Assembly: GCA_900315675.1 (NCBI GenBank)
Contig: OMZY01000021.1
Span: 1-41,289, forward strand
Direction of reading: 5' to 3'
Length of the DNA: 41,289 nucleotides
Origin: an uncultured Eubacteriales bacterium
GTDB taxonomy: Bacteria > Bacillota > Clostridia > Christensenellales > Aristaeellaceae
The translations under genes and the position numbers were made by a program. Numbering within the stretch: position 1 is the first letter of the stretch; the number at the start of each line of letters is the position of its first letter. This document shows positions 7,094 through 15,087 of this stretch, one piece after another. The notes beneath the pieces were generated by a model that did no database searches, was not told the DNA's origin, and worked only from the letters and a program-made list of their open reading frames with translations.

Positions 7094-8647
7094 CTACAGA
7101 ATGAGAAAACCCCTGTCATCATAGACAGAGGCTCCTATGTTCGCGTTTTTCAAAGCCCGATCCAGTGCCATGACCAGTGCCACAGCACCGTCGACCTTTT
7201 CCGTGGATCTCTCTTTATCGATCTTCAGGTTTCCGGCAGGGTCAGTCCGAACGAAAGCGTTATCCATATTCCATCGGAGAACAGGATGGCCGCCGTGGCA
7301 CAGTTTCCGTTCCAGCACTAGACGCATCAGTTCTTTCGTCGGTGGACTCATATCCCGGAACCCTTGACCGAAGGGAACCATGGTAAAGCCGTCATCCTCA
7401 AGAGTCTGAACCATCATTGTGGCGTTCCACCGGTCATAGGCAATTTCCCTGATGTTGTACCGTTCGCCCAGGTGCAGGATGAATTGCTCGATGAAGCCGT
7501 AATGAACCACGTTTCCTTCCGTTGTATGGAGAAAACCCTGCTTCTGCCATTTGTCATACATCACATGGTCCCGCCGAACACGCAACTGTAGTGTTTCCTC
7601 TGGAAGCCAGAAATGTGGCAGGACTATGTACTGTTCTTCTTCGTCACGCGGAGGGAAGACCAGCACCATGGCTGTCAAGTCGCTGGTGGAAGAAAGGTCA
7701 AGCCCGGCATAACAGGCACGGCCTTCCAATTCATACTCATTGACCACACCGCCACAGTCATCCCATTTGTCCATAGGCATCCAGCGGATGGACTGTTTCA
7801 CCCACTGATTCAGGCGAAGCTGCCGGAACATGTTCTCATCGGCAGGCGTTTCCTGCGCTTTTCTGAAAGCGTCCCGGACCTTGTCGATGGTGATTGTCTG
7901 ATCCAGAGAAGGATTTGCTTTGTACCAGTTCTTCTCATCCGTCCAGTCTGCATCATCCGGCAATCCGTAAATGACGGGATAGAACCGCGGATCATGCTTT
8001 CTTTCTTCGATGAGATCCAGAGCTTTCTGGTGTACTTCCCAGCAGATGCTGTTTCGATCCGTTCCGGCAGTTGTCAGAAAAAACCACAGAGGCTGCTTCC
8101 GGGCATCACCGGAGCCCTGGGTCATCACATCATATAAGGCACGGTTTGGCTGCGTATGCAATTCATCAAAGATACATGCGCTGACGTTCAAACCATGCTT
8201 TGTTGCGACCTCACTGGACAGTACCTGATAAATGCTTCCGGTCGGCTGATATACCATCCGCTTCGTGGAAGGGATGATTTTGATCCGCTTGCTGAGGGCC
8301 GGAGACTGTTTCACCATATCCACGGCTACATCGAATACGATGGCGGCCTGCTGCCGGTCGCTGGCGCAGGAGTAAACCTCTGCCCGCCATTCATCATCAT
8401 TACAAAGCATGTTCAGGGCGACGGCAGCACCGAGCTCTGATTTACCTTGTTTTTTGGGGATCTCAATATAGGCGGTATTGTACTGCCGCATGGTTGGATC
8501 TTCATCACGCACCGTACCGAAGACATCCCGGATGATCTTTTCCTGCCATGGAAGCAGCTTGAAGGGCTGTCCGTGGAATTCTCCTTTGGTGTGGCGGAGG
8601 CACTCTATGAACTGCGTGACGCGGCGGGCCTTTGCCTCAGAGAACAT
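7094..8647 (-). CDS. terL: terminase large subunit
   Basis: 517 aa. The N-terminal ATPase has a Walker A-like PKKQGKSELG and a Walker B ACIFDELH. The C-terminal RNase H-like nuclease has acidic residues in CYAGLDLSSTSD, EIAYDRWNAT and EKVDGAVALVMALD. Full-length for the P27-associated family. It overlaps the small terminase by 11 nt and has its own GGGAGG. It translocates and cuts genomic DNA at the portal vertex. Confidence 0.95.
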   Translation of the reverse strand: MFSEAKARRVTQFIECLRHTKGEFHGQPFKLLPWQEKIIRDVFGTVRDEDPTMRQYNTAYIEIPKKQGKSELGAAVALNMLCNDDEWRAEVYSCASDRQQAAIVFDVAVDMVKQSPALSKRIKIIPSTKRMVYQPTGSIYQVLSSEVATKHGLNVSACIFDELHTQPNRALYDVMTQGSGDARKQPLWFFLTTAGTDRNSICWEVHQKALDLIEERKHDPRFYPVIYGLPDDADWTDEKNWYKANPSLDQTITIDKVRDAFRKAQETPADENMFRQLRLNQWVKQSIRWMPMDKWDDCGGVVNEYELEGRACYAGLDLSSTSDLTAMVLVFPPRDEEEQYIVLPHFWLPEETLQLRVRRDHVMYDKWQKQGFLHTTEGNVVHYGFIEQFILHLGERYNIREIAYDRWNATMMVQTLEDDGFTMVPFGQGFRDMSPPTKELMRLVLERKLCHGGHPVLRWNMDNAFVRTDPAGNLKIDKERSTEKVDGAVALVMALDRALKNANIGASVYDDRGFLIL

Positions 8648-9131
8648 CCTTCCAGCCTCCCTTCAGGATATTTTCCATAGGATCATCTGTATCGGCCTTC
8701 TCACCTGAACCAGCATACAATCGTGCACGGCTGGCAGGAGTCAGGCCAAACTCAGAACAGAAAGACTGCATGATCTTCAGGTTCTGCTGAGCAATGCTGA
8801 CCTGGGGAACCTGTTGTACATAGCCACTGGGCGTTTTGAAAATGGTTCCGTGCTGGGACAGGAACTCTTCAGCTTCTCTCCACCGGGCATAGGCCTGACA
8901 GTATCCTGCGAAAGCCTCCATATCATGCTCTGTCAGAATACCCATTGCTATCAGGGAGGGAGCCAGACGCTTCCATTCCTTCTTCGCTTCTGGCATCAGC
9001 CAGTTGGGACATTTGACATTATTCTGCGGAGGCGTAGGTTCTTCCGCATTAATCGGCCTTCGGCCTTTGCCCCGGTCGCCCTCCAGCAGTTTCAATGCCG
9101 TGGGCAGGGGCTTTCTTCCTCTGGTAGCCAT
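8637..9131 (-). CDS. terS: terminase small subunit, P27 family
   Basis: 164 aa. RGRKPLPTALKLLEGDRGK is the typical opening of P27-like small terminases, followed by PNWLMPEAKKEWKRL and a C-terminal helical region (QVSIAQQNLKIMQSFCSEFG). GGGAGG lies upstream. It recognises the packaging site and loads TerL. Confidence 0.92.
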   Translation of the reverse strand: MATRGRKPLPTALKLLEGDRGKGRRPINAEEPTPPQNNVKCPNWLMPEAKKEWKRLAPSLIAMGILTEHDMEAFAGYCQAYARWREAEEFLSQHGTIFKTPSGYVQQVPQVSIAQQNLKIMQSFCSEFGLTPASRARLYAGSGEKADTDDPMENILKGGWKDVL

Positions 9132-9172
9132 CTGGTGTCACCTCCCTTCGTGATAGCGTTTTTCACTGAAAA

Positions 9173-10417
9173 TCAATTCTGTGGAGCAATTTCAGTGTAA
9201 GAAAGTGTGTTTCCATCGCGCAGTACTGTAATTTCCTGGTCCGGAAAGTCGGCGTGGAACCGCTCCACTATGACGGTTGCATATTTCGGATCCAGTTCCA
9301 TCGTCCGACAGATACGGTCAGTCTGCTCACAGGCGATCAGAGTTGAACCGCTGCCACCAAACAGATCCATCACGACTGCGTTCGGTGCACTGCTGTTTTT
9401 GATCGGATAACAGAGCAACGGGATCGGCTTCATTGTCGGATGATCCGCACTTTTCTTCGGCTTGTCGAAGTTCCAGATGGTGGACTGTTTCCGATCGGAG
9501 AACCACTTGTGTTTTCCATTGGGCAGCCAACCATACAGCACCGGTTCGTGCTGCCATTGATATGGACTGCGGCCCAGTACCAGACTGTTCTTTACCCAAA
9601 TGCATACACCAGAAATATGAAAGCCGGACTCTTTAAAAGCCCGGCGAAAGTTGAGACCTTCTGTGTCCGCATGGAAGATGTATGCGCTGCCACCTTCTGC
9701 CATATGAGCCGCCATGTTTCGGAAAGCTGAAAGCAGGAAGGTGAAAAACTGTTCATCTGCCATACTGTCGTTCTGGATGGATTTTCCATCAGCGGATTCA
9801 TAGGCGACATTGTAAGGCGGATCCGTAACAACCAGGTTAGCCTTGGTTCCGTTCATCAGGAGATCTACTGCTTCAGGGTCAGTACTGTCACCGCACATCA
9901 TCCGGTGCTTTCCAAGCGTCCAGATGTCACCGGACTGTACATAAGGCTGTACCTCATCCGGATCAATCTCGCAATCATCGTCATGAACGTCTTTGTCATG
10001 AACCTTGGAGAACAGATCATCGACTTCCGCTGCATCAAAGCCTGTCGCACCGAGATCATAACCAGACAACTGCAGATCCTGCAGCAGTTCGGCCAGGGCT
10101 ACGGGTTCCCAGTCACCGGTTGCCTTGTTCAAAGCAATGTTGAGCGCCTTTTCGTCCTGCGGGTTTTCGATATGCACCACAACACAGTCAACCTCCGTGG
10201 CCCCTTCGGCTTTCAGTACCTTATACCGCTGATGGCCACCGACAATGTTTCCGGTCACTTCATTCCAGACAATTGGATCTACGTAGCCGAAGTCATGCAG
10301 GCTGCGTTTGATCTTTTCATACGCAGGATCGCCTGGCTTCAGGTCTTTTCTGGGGTTGTATTTCGCGGGCTTCAGCTGGTCAATGGGCATCCGCTGCATG
10401 TTGAGATTCGTATTCAT
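9173..10417 (-). CDS. ParB-like domain fused to beta-class DNA methyltransferase
   Basis: 414 aa from MNTNLNMQRMP; the ATG at 10417 has AAGGAG upstream and the longer reading runs into GC-rich non-coding sequence. Residues about 8-110 form a ParB/sulfiredoxin-like domain (KPAKYNPRKDL, GGHQRY). The rest is an N4-cytosine or N6-adenine methyltransferase with DPPYN first and the SAM-binding FGGSGSTL near the C-terminus (beta order). Such fusions are common just upstream of phage terminases and may protect phage DNA or mark packaging sites. Phage MetK could supply its cofactor. Confidence 0.9.
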   Translation of the reverse strand: MNTNLNMQRMPIDQLKPAKYNPRKDLKPGDPAYEKIKRSLHDFGYVDPIVWNEVTGNIVGGHQRYKVLKAEGATEVDCVVVHIENPQDEKALNIALNKATGDWEPVALAELLQDLQLSGYDLGATGFDAAEVDDLFSKVHDKDVHDDDCEIDPDEVQPYVQSGDIWTLGKHRMMCGDSTDPEAVDLLMNGTKANLVVTDPPYNVAYESADGKSIQNDSMADEQFFTFLLSAFRNMAAHMAEGGSAYIFHADTEGLNFRRAFKESGFHISGVCIWVKNSLVLGRSPYQWQHEPVLYGWLPNGKHKWFSDRKQSTIWNFDKPKKSADHPTMKPIPLLCYPIKNSSAPNAVVMDLFGGSGSTLIACEQTDRICRTMELDPKYATVIVERFHADFPDQEITVLRDGNTLSYTEIAPQN

Positions 10418-10430
10418 GGTTGCTCCTTCT

Positions 10431-10454
10431 GCCGTCCTTCGGGGCGGCTTTTTT
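10431..10454. terminator. GC hairpin with T-run; plus-strand terminator or minus-strand leader hairpin
   Basis: GCCGTCC (10431-10437) and GGGGCGGC (10441-10448) form a tight stem followed on the plus strand by TTTTTT. Read on the minus strand the same hairpin ends two bases before the AAGGAG of the ParB-methyltransferase gene. Either a barrier to plus-strand transcription or a translation-control hairpin is possible. Confidence 0.5.
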
Positions 10455-10611
10455 GCTGTCTGGGCGGGCTGATACCCCCACCCCCGAATTTGTCGGAAAT
10501 TCACGCGTGAGGGGGGCGCGGTCTCCGCCTGGCACACAACAGGGATCCGACCACCCCCTCCCTAGGCACAGCCCGACGGGCCCAGCTGGCTCCTCCGGGC
10601 GGGCGGCGGTG

Positions 10612-10840
10612 TGCCCGGGCGGCGGGCAGGTGGTCTGGATGGGGTCTGCCCGGACGGGCGGCGGGCACACTTTCGCAGAGCGAAGTTGAAAAGTCCTGTG
10701 CCCGGGTGGACTTTAGCAGGACGCAGTGCGAAACACCCACCGGGTCGGTGGACTTTTCCACGGCGAAGCGGAGAAGTGTGCCCGGGCGGGGTTCCGGCGG
10801 GTCGGTTTCCGGGCGGCGGGTTTGCCCGGGCGGGCGAAAA
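10612..10840. repeat. five dispersed TGCCCGGGCGG palindromic repeats
   Basis: Copies begin at 10612, 10647 (TGCCCGGACGG), 10699 (TGCCCGGGTGG), 10779 and 10823. Each is centred on CCCGGG or a one-base variant. The spacers also repeat pieces such as GGTGGACTTT (near 10705 and 10747), and GTCCTG/CAGGAC form an additional hairpin. Function unknown; possible protein-binding array or insertion remnant. Confidence 0.7.
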
Positions 10841-11043
10841 AAAACCGGGTTTTTTTCTTTTTTTCCGGCGGGCCTACGCGCATGTATAAGGAAGGCCGGG
10901 CCTCTTTTTCCGAAAAAAAAAGGTTGACTTTCCGGGCAAAAAGAGCGATTCATGTGTCCGCCGGGCGGGAAACCGCCCAGAAGCGACAGCCCGGCGACCC
11001 GGGCGGGCGGGAAAAGCCGCCGCCGGAAGAAAGGAGCCCTACC

Positions 11044-11946
11044 GTGAAAAACCAGACCTTCGGCCTCGAACTCGAGGTCAACCGCATCTCCCGCCAGACC
11101 GCCGCCCGGGCGATTGCCGGGGTTCTCTCCACCGACGGGTACACCGCCCCGGTGCACCACGAAGGCGGTTCCTACGACACTTGGGTTGCGGTCGATCGCG
11201 AGGGCCGCAAGTGGCGGTGCGTTTCCGACGCGAGCATCGCCGGAGGCCGCGACCAAGGCACAGAGTTCGTCACCCCGGTGTGCCGCTGGGAAGACCTCGA
11301 AACGGTGCAGGCCTGCGTCCGGGCCCTCCGGGCCGCCGGGGCACACGCCGACCCCTCCTGCGGCATCCACGTTCACGTCGGGCTGGGGAACCACACCCCG
11401 AAAACCCTGCGGAACTTAGTCAACTTGGTGAACGCCAAGGAAGACCTCCTGACCCAAGCCCTCCAAATCTCCCCGGAACGCCGCGACCGCTGGTGCCAGC
11501 CCGTCGACCAGAACTTCCTGCGCACACTGAACCGCCGCCGCCCGACCACCTCCGAGGATTTCGCCCGGATCTGGTACGACGACATGTGCTGGGAGTACCA
11601 CGCGCACCAGCACTACGACCCCAGCCGCTACCACCTGCTGAACCTCCACGCGGTGTGGCAGAAAGGCACCATCGAATTCCGGGCCTTCAACTCCACCCTC
11701 CACGCGGGCGAGGTCAAGGCCTACATCCAGCTGTGCCTCGCGATCAGCCACCAAGCGCTGACGGTCGCCAGCGCCAGCCCGACCCGCCCGGTCACCGACA
11801 ACCCCGCGTACACCTTCCGGTGCTGGCTCCTGCGGCTGGGCATGAACGGCGAGGAGTTCAAGACCGCCCGGACACACCTGCTCAAGCACCTGCCCGGGAA
11901 CGCCGCTTGGAGGAACGGCGAAGCCACCACCCGGCGGGCTTCCTAA
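11044..11946 (+). CDS. amidoligase family protein (GS-like COOH-NH2 ligase)
   Basis: 300 aa from a GTG at 11044 preceded by AAAGGAG; the frame is open far upstream but only through GC-rich filler. Amidoligase_2 signatures are present in order: FGLELEV (6-12), GTEFVTP (72-78), CGIHVHVG (106-113) and TIEFRAFN (209-216), matching the metal/ATP-binding acidic and histidine positions of the glutamine-synthetase-like fold. The family is predicted to form amide or isopeptide bonds between a carboxylate (often glutamyl) and an amine. It heads a plus-strand operon that ends with a gamma-glutamylcyclotransferase-like protein, a pairing known from phages and conjugative elements. Substrate unknown; the small neighbours are candidates. 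Confidence 0.9.
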   Translation: MKNQTFGLELEVNRISRQTAARAIAGVLSTDGYTAPVHHEGGSYDTWVAVDREGRKWRCVSDASIAGGRDQGTEFVTPVCRWEDLETVQACVRALRAAGAHADPSCGIHVHVGLGNHTPKTLRNLVNLVNAKEDLLTQALQISPERRDRWCQPVDQNFLRTLNRRRPTTSEDFARIWYDDMCWEYHAHQHYDPSRYHLLNLHAVWQKGTIEFRAFNSTLHAGEVKAYIQLCLAISHQALTVASASPTRPVTDNPAYTFRCWLLRLGMNGEEFKTARTHLLKHLPGNAAWRNGEATTRRAS

Positions 11947-11967
11947 CCGACACACCGACCGCCACCG

Positions 11968-12034
11968 GGCGGTTCCGGTTGAGGGCTCTCAGATCGGGAA
12001 CCCTCGCCCGGGGCCACACGGCTCCTGAATCAAG
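11968..12034 (+). repeat. intergenic hairpin module, copy 1
   Basis: 67 nt between the amidoligase and the next small gene, matching 13005-13070 at roughly 58 of 67 positions. The core folds as TTGAG-GGCT-CTCAG; in copy 2 it is TTGAG-GGCT-TTCAA, so pairing is kept although bases change. It ends CTGAATCAAG a short way before the ribosome binding site. Confidence 0.7.
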
Positions 12035-12062
12035 CAGGGCACAGCCCAAGGAGGAACACACC

Positions 12063-12332
12063 ATGACCACCTTCACCGTTGACCGCCAGCGCTTTGGAAT
12101 CGAGACCGATCCGCGCACAGGCACACCCTACGTCCACAGCATCCACCCCTACGACGAAACCGAGTACCACTGGGCTCGCAAATCGCCCGCCGGAATGTGG
12201 AAGGTGTACCGCCGGGGGAAGCTGATCACCATCTTCGGCAAGAGCCTGAACCTCGAGCCGGAACAGGTCGCCGCCCGGCTCCTGAATCTGGACAGGCAGG
12301 CACACCTGACCCGGACGGGCGGCATCTGGTAA
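12063..12332 (+). CDS. hypothetical 89-aa protein of the amidoligase island
   Basis: No family recognised. It begins MTTFTVDRQRFGIET and is rich in Tyr/His/Trp and basic residues in the middle (TEYHWARKSPAGMWKVYRRG), with a helical C-terminal half (LEPEQVAARLLNLDRQ). AAGGAGG is 8 nt upstream. It lies 116 nt after the amidoligase, behind a repeated hairpin module, and is followed by a 59-nt gap with a shortened copy of the module. As a small protein between ligase and cyclotransferase it could be a substrate or accessory of the ligase; this is inference. Confidence 0.75.
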   Translation: MTTFTVDRQRFGIETDPRTGTPYVHSIHPYDETEYHWARKSPAGMWKVYRRGKLITIFGKSLNLEPEQVAARLLNLDRQAHLTRTGGIW

Positions 12333-12391
12333 GCCGCCGCCAGCCACAGCTTTCAAATCGACAGGGCCATGAGCCCGGAAAGGAACACACC

Positions 12392-12982
12392 ATGAAAAAG
12401 CAAGACATCCGCAACGTGTACACCCAGAAGGTCACCGAGCTCCTGAATCAGGGGTACACCATTTTTCCGGACACCATGAGCGGGCACCAAGGCGAGATCG
12501 CACACATCGACCTGACCGACGGTAAAGACATCTACCGGGTGCTCCTGAATCGAGACCACCGCTGGGAACGCGGCGAAGGCGGGTACATGGGCGACACCAT
12601 CACGCTGACCATCGGCAAGGCGGGTGCGAACACATGGGTCGGTGAGAACTGGGACGGCACAGTTTGGAACAACCGCCTCGAGCCCTGCTTCCAAATCGAA
12701 TGGGCTGACGTGAACAACCGCAGGAACCACTGGTACACAACCATCGAAGAAGGCCGCCGTTGCCAGCGGCTTCAGTACAACCGCTACCGGGCGCGGAACG
12801 CGGGCATGCGGGAGGAGGTCAGCGACGCTCTCAAATCGGCGGCGCTGAAGTGGATCCGGAAACAGCCGAGGATGAAAACCTGCAGGCTCGAAGACATCGA
12901 GACTATGATCCGGATCTGGGATGATGAAGGAAAGCGGCACTACGAGATCGTCGCCAAGGGAAAGCGGTACACCATCCGCTGA
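12392..12982 (+). CDS. hypothetical 196-aa protein of the amidoligase island
   Basis: No family recognised. Soluble, Trp- and Arg-rich, with an N-terminal helix (IRNVYTQKVTELLNQGYTIF), a central beta-rich section (GDTITLTIGKAGANTWVGEN) and a C-terminus ending in KGKRYTIR. A weak GGAAAGG precedes the ATG at 12392. Third gene of the island operon and its largest unknown. GC-rich codon use is like the amidoligase and unlike the phage genes outside. Confidence 0.75.
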   Translation: MKKQDIRNVYTQKVTELLNQGYTIFPDTMSGHQGEIAHIDLTDGKDIYRVLLNRDHRWERGEGGYMGDTITLTIGKAGANTWVGENWDGTVWNNRLEPCFQIEWADVNNRRNHWYTTIEEGRRCQRLQYNRYRARNAGMREEVSDALKSAALKWIRKQPRMKTCRLEDIETMIRIWDDEGKRHYEIVAKGKRYTIR

Positions 12983-13004
12983 CCCACACGGACACCGCCG
13001 GGCA

Positions 13005-13070
13005 GGCGGTTCCGGTTGAGGGCTTTCAAATCGGAAGCCTTCACCCGGAGCCACAGGCTTCTGAATCAAG
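13005..13070 (+). repeat. intergenic hairpin module, copy 2
   Basis: 66-nt near-duplicate of 11968-12034. It contains TTGAG-GGCT-TTCAA, and additionally GAAGCC and GGCTTC flanking a CCCGG-rich loop. AAGGAGG of the next gene starts right after its CTGAATCAAG end. Presence of the same module before two genes of one operon suggests an RNA-level signal or duplication of gene plus leader. Confidence 0.7.
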
Positions 13071-13086
13071 AAGGAGGTACACGCAC

Positions 13087-13314
13087 ATGAAGTTCATCGA
13101 TCTGAACGACGACCGGATTTACACCCCGGCAGACCTGAAGCGCGATTGGGCACAGTTCCGGGAAGAAGACCCGGAGAACCACGCCGAGCGCTTCAAAATC
13201 GAGTTCTTCGAAATCCTGATGGCGACCATCAACGGAAGGAACGACCTCGAGATCATCGGCCTGACTCCACGGGAGATCAGCAACTACATCATCGGCCTGC
13301 GGGCACAGCTTTGA
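13087..13314 (+). CDS. hypothetical 75-aa protein of the amidoligase island
   Basis: No family recognised. Acidic and helical: MKFIDLNDDRIYTPADLKRD, then an Ile-rich end (PREISNYIIGLRAQL). GGAGG is 10 nt upstream, after hairpin module copy 2. Only 18 nt separate it from the next ORF, so they are probably co-translated. Confidence 0.75.
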   Translation: MKFIDLNDDRIYTPADLKRDWAQFREEDPENHAERFKIEFFEILMATINGRNDLEIIGLTPREISNYIIGLRAQL

Positions 13315-13332
13315 AATCAAGGAGGGCTCATC

Positions 13333-13584
13333 ATGAAAACCATCATCGCTTTTACCATCACCGACGCGGACATTCGGTACAACGTAGACACAGCGGCAAC
13401 GGAACTGGAGGAAGAGAATCAAATTCGGTTTCCTGACGGCGATGCCCGGGCCGAGTTCATCGACGATTGTGTTTCCTGCATTATCGACAGGTACGAACTC
13501 TATGAACACGACCCATTCATCTATACCCCGGATTACGAAGAGGAAGTCCTCGACCTTGCCAAGCTCTACGGCTACCTGCTTTGA
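13333..13584 (+). CDS. hypothetical 83-aa acidic protein of the amidoligase island
   Basis: No family recognised. Strongly acidic, with many Asp/Glu/Tyr (YEEEVLDLAKLYGYLL at the C-terminus) and two cysteines in the DDCVSCIID segment. Its leader contains CTTTGAAATCAAGGAGGG, the same phrase that precedes the 13690 gene. An acidic small protein rich in Glu could be a ligation target of the amidoligase, which is speculation. Confidence 0.75.
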   Translation: MKTIIAFTITDADIRYNVDTAATELEEENQIRFPDGDARAEFIDDCVSCIIDRYELYEHDPFIYTPDYEEEVLDLAKLYGYLL

Positions 13585-13689
13585 AATAAAGAAGCAGGCA
13601 GGCACACATGCTCGTTGACTTTCCCACCGGGTGGAGTGATGAATGAACCTGCCCGGCAGGGCTTTGAAATCAAAAAGGAGGATTGCACC

Positions 13690-13875
13690 ATGACCACATT
13701 TCAGGTATTCTGCAAAGGAACTGCCCGCAGGTGGCTTCCTTACAGTGGAGAGTTTAAGACGCTGGAGGAGGCACAGGCATGCCTCAGGTACGCTGAGTCC
13801 CTTGGGAACTACAGCATCACCGGCGCACCGATCAGCTACAAAATTGTCCGGCACACCCGCCAGGATGTCGCCTGA
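13690..13875 (+). CDS. hypothetical 61-aa protein of the amidoligase island
   Basis: No firm family. It begins MTTFQVFCKGTARRWLPYSG and continues FKTLEEAQACLRYAESLGNY, a short beta-beta-helix layout. The start at 13690 follows AAAGGAGG; an in-frame extension to 13615 is unlikely because it lacks one. It sits 15 nt before the cyclotransferase-like gene. Confidence 0.7.
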   Translation: MTTFQVFCKGTARRWLPYSGEFKTLEEAQACLRYAESLGNYSITGAPISYKIVRHTRQDVA

Positions 13876-13890
13876 GAAGGAGGGCAAAGC

Positions 13891-14334
13891 ATGAAATACA
13901 TCGCTTACGGATCAAACATGGTACAGGAACAGATGGCTGTTCGTTGCCCGGATGCCAAGCTGATAGGCACCGGGTATATCAGCGGAGCCCGGCTGGAGTT
14001 TTACCTCCACGCCACGGTTGAGAAGACCGGGGACATGCGGAACCGCGTCCCCGTCGCGGTCTGGGAAATCAATGACCGCGATGAACGAAGCCTTGACCGC
14101 TATGAAGGTTTCCCGAGCTACTACATCAAGGAAACCTGGCCTGTGCACATGAGCGACGGCTCTCAAATCAACGGCATGATTTACCTGATGAAGATGATCC
14201 GGCAGTCACCGCCGCACACTCAGTATTACGAGGGTATCGCGAACGCTTACCGCAGGCTTGGCCTAAGCTCACAAATTAGGACGGTTCTGAAGCCAGCACT
14301 CGACCGGAGCCTTGAGCGGGGCTATGCATGGTGA
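13891..14334 (+). CDS. gamma-glutamylcyclotransferase-like (AIG2/GGCT) protein
   Basis: 147 aa. The GGCT signature YGSN is at residues 6-9, and the expected catalytic Glu is E72 in LDRYEGFP. Family members release gamma-glutamyl groups as 5-oxoproline, cleaving gamma-glutamyl amide bonds. As the last gene of the amidoligase operon it is the likely reverse or trimming activity. AAGGAGGG precedes the ATG and a strong terminator follows within 50 nt. Comparative genomics of amidoligases has repeatedly linked these two families; the physiological substrate is not known. Confidence 0.88.
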   Translation: MKYIAYGSNMVQEQMAVRCPDAKLIGTGYISGARLEFYLHATVEKTGDMRNRVPVAVWEINDRDERSLDRYEGFPSYYIKETWPVHMSDGSQINGMIYLMKMIRQSPPHTQYYEGIANAYRRLGLSSQIRTVLKPALDRSLERGYAW

Positions 14335-14381
14335 GGACCTCGTTTCCCAGGGAAACAGGCCTGCACGGGCACACTTTCAAC

Positions 14382-14408
14382 GCCGCTTCCAAATCGGAGG
14401 CGGCTTTT
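14382..14408 (+). terminator. intrinsic terminator of the amidoligase island
   Basis: GCCGCTTCC (14382-14390), loop AAATC and GGAGGCGGC (14396-14404) form a 9-bp stem followed by TTTT. It marks the right end of the plus-strand island. Confidence 0.85.
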
Positions 14409-14509
14409 CCTGTCGCGCCACGTTTGCCGACGTCGCCCGCGTTTCCAGATGGACGGGTTCTTACCCAACCGCCAGCGCAGAGCCCGCGACAAGCCGCAGA
14501 CAGGCGCAG

Positions 14510-14538
14510 AAAAAGCGGGAGGCGCTTTGCCGTCCCGC
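14510..14538 (-). terminator. intrinsic terminator after the zinc-ribbon gene
   Basis: On the minus strand GCGGGA pairs with TCCCGC and is followed by TTTTT (14514-14510). It ends the metK-containing transcript that meets the island head-on. Confidence 0.8.
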
Positions 14539-14556
14539 TCTCAAATCTGCTGGGGC

Positions 14557-15087
14557 TTACTTTCCATTGTCCATCAGGTCTGCTGTCAGCTCCACACCTT
14601 CTTCAGTGTGCCTGAAGCGTAGGATCAGCTGACCATCGGTGACCTCGTACATCGCCTGAAATGGCTGTTCCCAAATCTGCGTCAGCCCGGGGCACCGCCT
14701 CATGGCTTCCCGGCGGTACGCTTTGAAATCCGCACCGGGCTCTTCCTGTGTCCAGCGCTTGAAGATGTCGATCAACGCTGGGCCATGATCCAGCCGGATC
14801 TGTTCCCACACAGCTTTTCCCGGAAGATCTCTGAAATCGGCGGAGGGAACATCTTCCTTCAGGAACGCCCAGTCCTCCACAGGCATGGGGTTCTGCATGA
14901 AGGCCAGCAACGCTTCCTGTGTGCCGCATTCGTCGCACACCATGATGCCATCTGCTTCGCGGCTCAGCGCGTTGGTGTACAGATCAGGCTTCATAGTGTC
15001 CCGCCCGCAGCGGGGGCAGACCATGTGCTGGCCTGCTTCCTGCCGGGCTTTCAAATCAGCGAGGGCTTTCTGGATGGCGTCACTCAT
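14557..15087 (-). CDS. zinc-ribbon protein, 176 aa
   Basis: A treble-clef/zinc-ribbon is formed by CPRCGRD at residues 24-30 and CDECGTQ at about 51-57. The rest is helical (LIDIFKRWTQEE) with a beta-rich C-terminus (DGQLILRFRH). The start overlaps the stop of the previous gene by 8 nt, so the pair is coupled. No precise function; Zn-ribbon proteins beside 'virulence'-type proteins occur in phages and ICEs of Clostridia. It is the last gene before the terminator at 14510. Confidence 0.75.
   Translation of the reverse strand: MSDAIQKALADLKARQEAGQHMVCPRCGRDTMKPDLYTNALSREADGIMVCDECGTQEALLAFMQNPMPVEDWAFLKEDVPSADFRDLPGKAVWEQIRLDHGPALIDIFKRWTQEEPGADFKAYRREAMRRCPGLTQIWEQPFQAMYEVTDGQLILRFRHTEEGVELTADLMDNGK

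Larger units (their letters stand above)
10418..11043. other. 626-nt GC-rich non-coding spacer at the left end of the amidoligase island
   Basis: No convincing gene is present: overlapping long frames are low-complexity Arg/Pro/Gly translations without ribosome binding sites. It holds a terminator-like hairpin (10431), five near-copies of TGCCCGGGCGG (10612-10840), several smaller hairpins and two A/T-arm hairpins near 10839-10866 and 10902-10923. A weak promoter-like TTGACT lies at about 10924 before the amidoligase. Composition is far more GC-rich than the phage genes to the left. Confidence 0.6.

Noticed and set aside
10839-10866. A8-CCGGG-T7 hairpin as a terminator for the left genes
   Set aside because: No plus-strand gene ends before it; noted only as part of the spacer structure.
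10501-11394. 297-codon minus-strand frame over the GC-rich spacer and amidoligase start
   Set aside because: Low-complexity Arg/Pro/Gly translation opposite a convincing amidoligase; no ribosome binding site.
11181-12332. 383-codon plus-strand frame overlapping the amidoligase in another frame
   Set aside because: Pro/Arg-rich shadow; only its last 89 codons, with their own start and AAGGAGG, are a believable gene.
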